From positions 1-15,324 of the forward strand of contig DATCYD010000327.1 in assembly GCA_036570465.1 (NCBI GenBank): a stretch of 15,324 bases of DNA. The letters are read 5' to 3'. Numbering within the stretch: the stretch's first letter is position 1; every line of letters starts with the position of its first letter. A program made the position numbers and the translations under genes. Below the pieces are notes generated by a model. The model ran no database searches, was not told the origin of the DNA, and was given only the letters and a program-made list of their open reading frames with translations. Shown piece by piece: positions 14,464 to 15,324 of the stretch. The stretch comes from Anseongella sp036570465. Lineage in GTDB: Bacteria; Bacteroidota; Bacteroidia; Sphingobacteriales; Sphingobacteriaceae.

Positions 14464-14553
14464 TTCCCGAGAGGGTTTTATATAGTCTTTCTCATAATTC
14501 ATAGGTTTAGGTTAGTTTATGCGTGTCATCGCCCGGTGACACGCATTTTTTTT
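14464..14553 (+). ncRNA. Candidate small RNA of about 90 bases
   Basis: The interval is bounded by the perfect promoter at 14428-14458 and the strong terminator ending at 14553, and contains no plausible reading frame. The predicted transcript starts with a possible CCC-GAGA-GGG hairpin (14466-14475, a GNRA tetraloop). A single-stranded, U- and A-rich middle (about 14476-14518) follows, then the terminator stem. This layout is typical of trans-acting small RNAs. It does not resemble 6S, SRP, tmRNA or RNase P RNA as I know them. The neighbours on both sides are convergent coding genes. The exact 5' end is estimated from the promoter. Confidence 0.5.
14519..14553 (+). terminator. Strong intrinsic terminator
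   Basis: ATGCGTGTCA (14519-14528) pairs perfectly with TGACACGCAT (14537-14546) around an 8-base loop, followed by eight Ts (14546-14553). It would end the candidate small RNA and any read-through from the rhomboid gene. The minus-strand side has no T run. Confidence 0.9.
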
Positions 14554-14555
14554 GG

Positions 14556-14573
14556 TGCGCCCGGCAGGGCGCA
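14556..14573. other. GC-rich hairpin next to the terminator
   Basis: TGCGCCC (14556-14562) and GGGCGCA (14567-14573) form a perfect 7-bp stem with a GGCA loop, 10 bases beyond the stop of the last, minus-strand gene. Read on that strand it is followed by CC and then As, so it lacks the T run of a standard terminator. It may still slow transcription or protect the 3' end. Confidence 0.4.
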
Positions 14574-14583
14574 GCCTCTGTTA

Positions 14584-15324
14584 TTATCCAGCCATGAAAG
14601 AACCATCTTCGTTCAGCAAATGGCTTAATGGTTTTTGGGGGTCTTTGAGAATTTCAAACCGGGAGATCTCCCATGGTTTCCAGAAGGTTTCCAGCACCTG
14701 GGCATACACTTTATTGTCCCACGGATCGAAAAGACTACGGGAGGCTGCTGCGCTTTGCAGGGGCATTGATTCAATGGAGATCGCTTCTTCAGGGTTTCCA
14801 GGTGGATATATCAGGTATTGAGGAACGCGGCTGAACAGGTAGGCTGAATAATAGAAACGGGCGCACAGCTCGCGGAACTGGATGGGCCGAAGTTTCTTTC
14901 CTTCAATTTGTTGCAACAGGCGCCGGTGGTAACGTTTATTCTCGCCATTGTCCTGCAGGCAGGTAATAAGCCCCGCACCTGCGGCTTCCATAGAGAAAAT
15001 GAGCGTGTTTACTTCGTCATTATAGCGGAAGTCTTCCTTTCCCGGAAGGATCTCACCGGATGCATCATCTTCCATCTCAACCATCAGGACAGTCCAGGGG
15101 GTGAAATGCTCCAGTTCAACAGGCCTGAAGAGCGATTGCATCAATAGCTGCAGGTTTCCCAGCTTCGCCAGCAGGGACGGGGCCACGTCCAATGGAGTTC
15201 CGGGTGCCTGGGCGGCAGCCGCCATTTCAAATTCGCGATAAATCAGACCCAGGACCAGCTTTCCGGCCCAAAGAAACAGTTCATGCTCGCTTAAGGATTT
15301 CAGGCCAGGATAGTCGTTATCAAA
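14584..15324 (-). CDS. Unrecognised protein, C-terminal part (start outside the window)
   Basis: The minus-strand frame is open from the window edge to its stop, giving 246 residues of a longer protein. An ATG at 15225 would give 213 residues, but upstream codons (for example SLSEHELFLWAGKLVLGLIYREFE) are clearly coding-like, so the real start lies beyond the window. I do not recognise a named family. Visible features are helix-rich segments with aromatic residues (ARFYYSAYLFSRVPQYLIYPPG), an acidic stretch around VEMEDDASGE, and no signal peptide, membrane segment, metal-binding cluster or nucleotide-binding motif in the visible part. It looks cytoplasmic. It is convergent with the rhomboid and small RNA genes. 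An N-terminal domain outside the window may carry the function. Confidence 0.7.
   Translation of the reverse strand, partial: FDNDYPGLKSLSEHELFLWAGKLVLGLIYREFEMAAAAQAPGTPLDVAPSLLAKLGNLQLLMQSLFRPVELEHFTPWTVLMVEMEDDASGEILPGKEDFRYNDEVNTLIFSMEAAGAGLITCLQDNGENKRYHRRLLQQIEGKKLRPIQFRELCARFYYSAYLFSRVPQYLIYPPGNPEEAISIESMPLQSAAASRSLFDPWDNKVYAQVLETFWKPWEISRFEILKDPQKPLSHLLNEDGSFMAG

Noticed and set aside
1..15324. CRISPR array, insertion sequence or phage genes
   Set aside because: I saw no regularly spaced repeats, no transposase or integrase motifs and no phage structural proteins on either strand.

Overview
The window is chromosomal DNA of a member of the Bacteroidota, most like a Chitinophagales/Sphingobacteriales-type environmental bacterium. 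Three things support this: a SusC/SusD outer-membrane nutrient uptake operon, promoters that fit the Bacteroidota TTTG-N19-TAnnTTTG consensus rather than the E. coli one, and AT-rich leaders mostly without Shine-Dalgarno sequences. The exact genus cannot be told from the sequence.

Layout. Positions 1-580 hold the 3' end of methionyl-tRNA synthetase (metG), then a tRNA-Arg(CCT) gene with its own promoter-like box and a good intrinsic terminator. Positions 631-1647 (minus) encode a solitary DUF1016/YhcG-type PDDEXK nuclease, the most accessory-looking gene. A 334-base gap follows, with a 12-bp hairpin and a short unidentified open stretch. Positions 1982-3295 (minus) encode a secreted SGNH/GDSL esterase with a C-terminal LamG-like domain. 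Divergent from it is an Ada-like gene (AraC-type HTH fused to a DNA alkyltransferase domain).

Positions 4381-12033 are one transcription unit. A strong promoter and a leader of about 150 bases precede four tightly spaced genes: an IPT/TIG-NHL surface lipoprotein, a SusC-type TonB-dependent transporter, a SusD-type substrate-binding lipoprotein, and a DUF1735/DUF4361 (BT_3044-like) lipoprotein. Together these look like an outer-membrane capture and import complex for a glycan or other oligomer. No hydrolase, sigma/anti-sigma pair or hybrid two-component regulator lies beside it in the window, so the substrate cannot be inferred.

From 12026 on come a convergent DUF1772 membrane protein whose 3' end overlaps the operon by 8 bp, an outer-membrane beta-barrel protein, a pterin-4a-carbinolamine dehydratase, and a rhomboid protease. 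The last segment holds the 3' part of an unrecognised minus-strand gene that runs off the window.

The most interesting item is at 14428-14553, between the convergent rhomboid and last genes. A perfect Bacteroidota promoter, with an 8-bp inverted repeat filling its spacer, is followed about 90 bases later by a perfect 10-bp-stem terminator with eight Ts, and there is no coding region between. This looks like a stand-alone, possibly repressor-controlled small RNA gene.
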